A stretch of DNA of 64,000 bases, taken from contig NZ_NNRL01000157.1 of the NCBI RefSeq assembly GCF_002252505.1, positions 248,001-312,000 on the forward strand, written 5' to 3'. Position 1 is the stretch's first letter. Each line of letters begins with the position of its first letter. Source of the stretch: Brucella grignonensis. Lineage in GTDB: Bacteria; Pseudomonadota; Alphaproteobacteria; Rhizobiales; Rhizobiaceae. The notes under the pieces were generated by a model. The model made no database searches. It saw only the letters and a list, made by a program, of their open reading frames with translations, and was not told the origin of the DNA. Positions 63,939 through 64,000 of the stretch are shown in pieces. Both the position numbers and the translations under genes were made by a program.

Positions 63939-64000
63939 ACCGTCGATCCTGAACAAATATTCCTGATGAGATCATTGCAGCAAAGACCTCAACAAAAAGT

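Noticed and set aside
1-64000. CRISPR arrays, tRNA or rRNA genes, insertion sequences, prophage
   Set aside because: I scanned the gaps and found no evenly spaced direct repeats, no tRNA cloverleaf with conserved arms, no transposase or integrase, and no phage structural gene.

Overview
The window reads as ordinary, gene-dense chromosome of an alphaproteobacterium of the Brucella/Ochrobactrum group. The evidence is the gene content and order: trxB followed 15 nt later by a VtlR/LsrB-type LysR regulator, a WadC-type LPS-core glycosyltransferase behind greA, a BA14K-family protein, a UvrB with a long N-terminal extension, an alphaproteobacterial petABC operon, and many copies of a roughly 105-bp palindromic intergenic repeat resembling the Bru-RS elements of Brucella. 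I saw no rRNA, tRNA, CRISPR array, prophage, transposase or obviously broken gene. About 70 protein genes are supported.

Layout. 1-1.8 kb: end of a sugar ABC permease and its binding protein. 1.8-6.1 kb: vtlR-trxB, a TrkH-type K+ transporter and an Lrp regulator. 6.1-10.4 kb: greA-wadC, a DUF1176 protein and two DMT-type membrane proteins. 10.6-19 kb: mostly envelope proteins (extensin-like lipoprotein, SH3 protein, double-Kazal lipoprotein, SLT/SPOR transglycosylase, BA14K protein) around uvrB and cspA. 19-27 kb: MBL hydrolase, ilvE, a MarR/OmpR/histidine-kinase trio resembling PetP-PetR, crcB, csaA, a YbjN protein and ubiK. 27-36 kb: lgt-midA-pgeF-M24 run, prs, chrA and a HerA-like ATPase. 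36-40 kb: rplY-pth, ychF, two MaoC proteins and apt. 40.5-45.5 kb: petABC and an ABC exporter. 45.6-53.7 kb: trmL, a NUP-family protein, hemF, a YjhX-GNAT pair, an LpxO-like hydroxylase, and a DUF1285-NUDIX-cca operon. 53.8-60.7 kb: a tightly coupled MoxR-DUF58-DUF4159-membrane protein operon. 60.7-64 kb: GNAT, glutathionyl-hydroquinone reductase, OmpW and a NUDIX hydrolase.

Functional links: the bc1 complex (petABC), a possible bc1 regulator (PetP/PetR-like), ubiquinone assembly (UbiK), complex I assembly (MidA) and haem synthesis (HemF) all lie in one 28-kb stretch. Envelope functions form a second theme: Lgt, WadC, LpxO-like, the transglycosylase, lipoproteins and OmpW.

No clearly new multi-gene system is visible. 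The best leads are: ten copies of a two-hairpin repeat, some supplying stop codons or terminators to neighbouring genes; an M24 peptidase-fold protein with none of the usual metal ligands; the YjhX-GNAT pair; the uncharacterised MoxR operon; and several short dyads close to start codons (marR, lrp, ychF, rplY, crcB).
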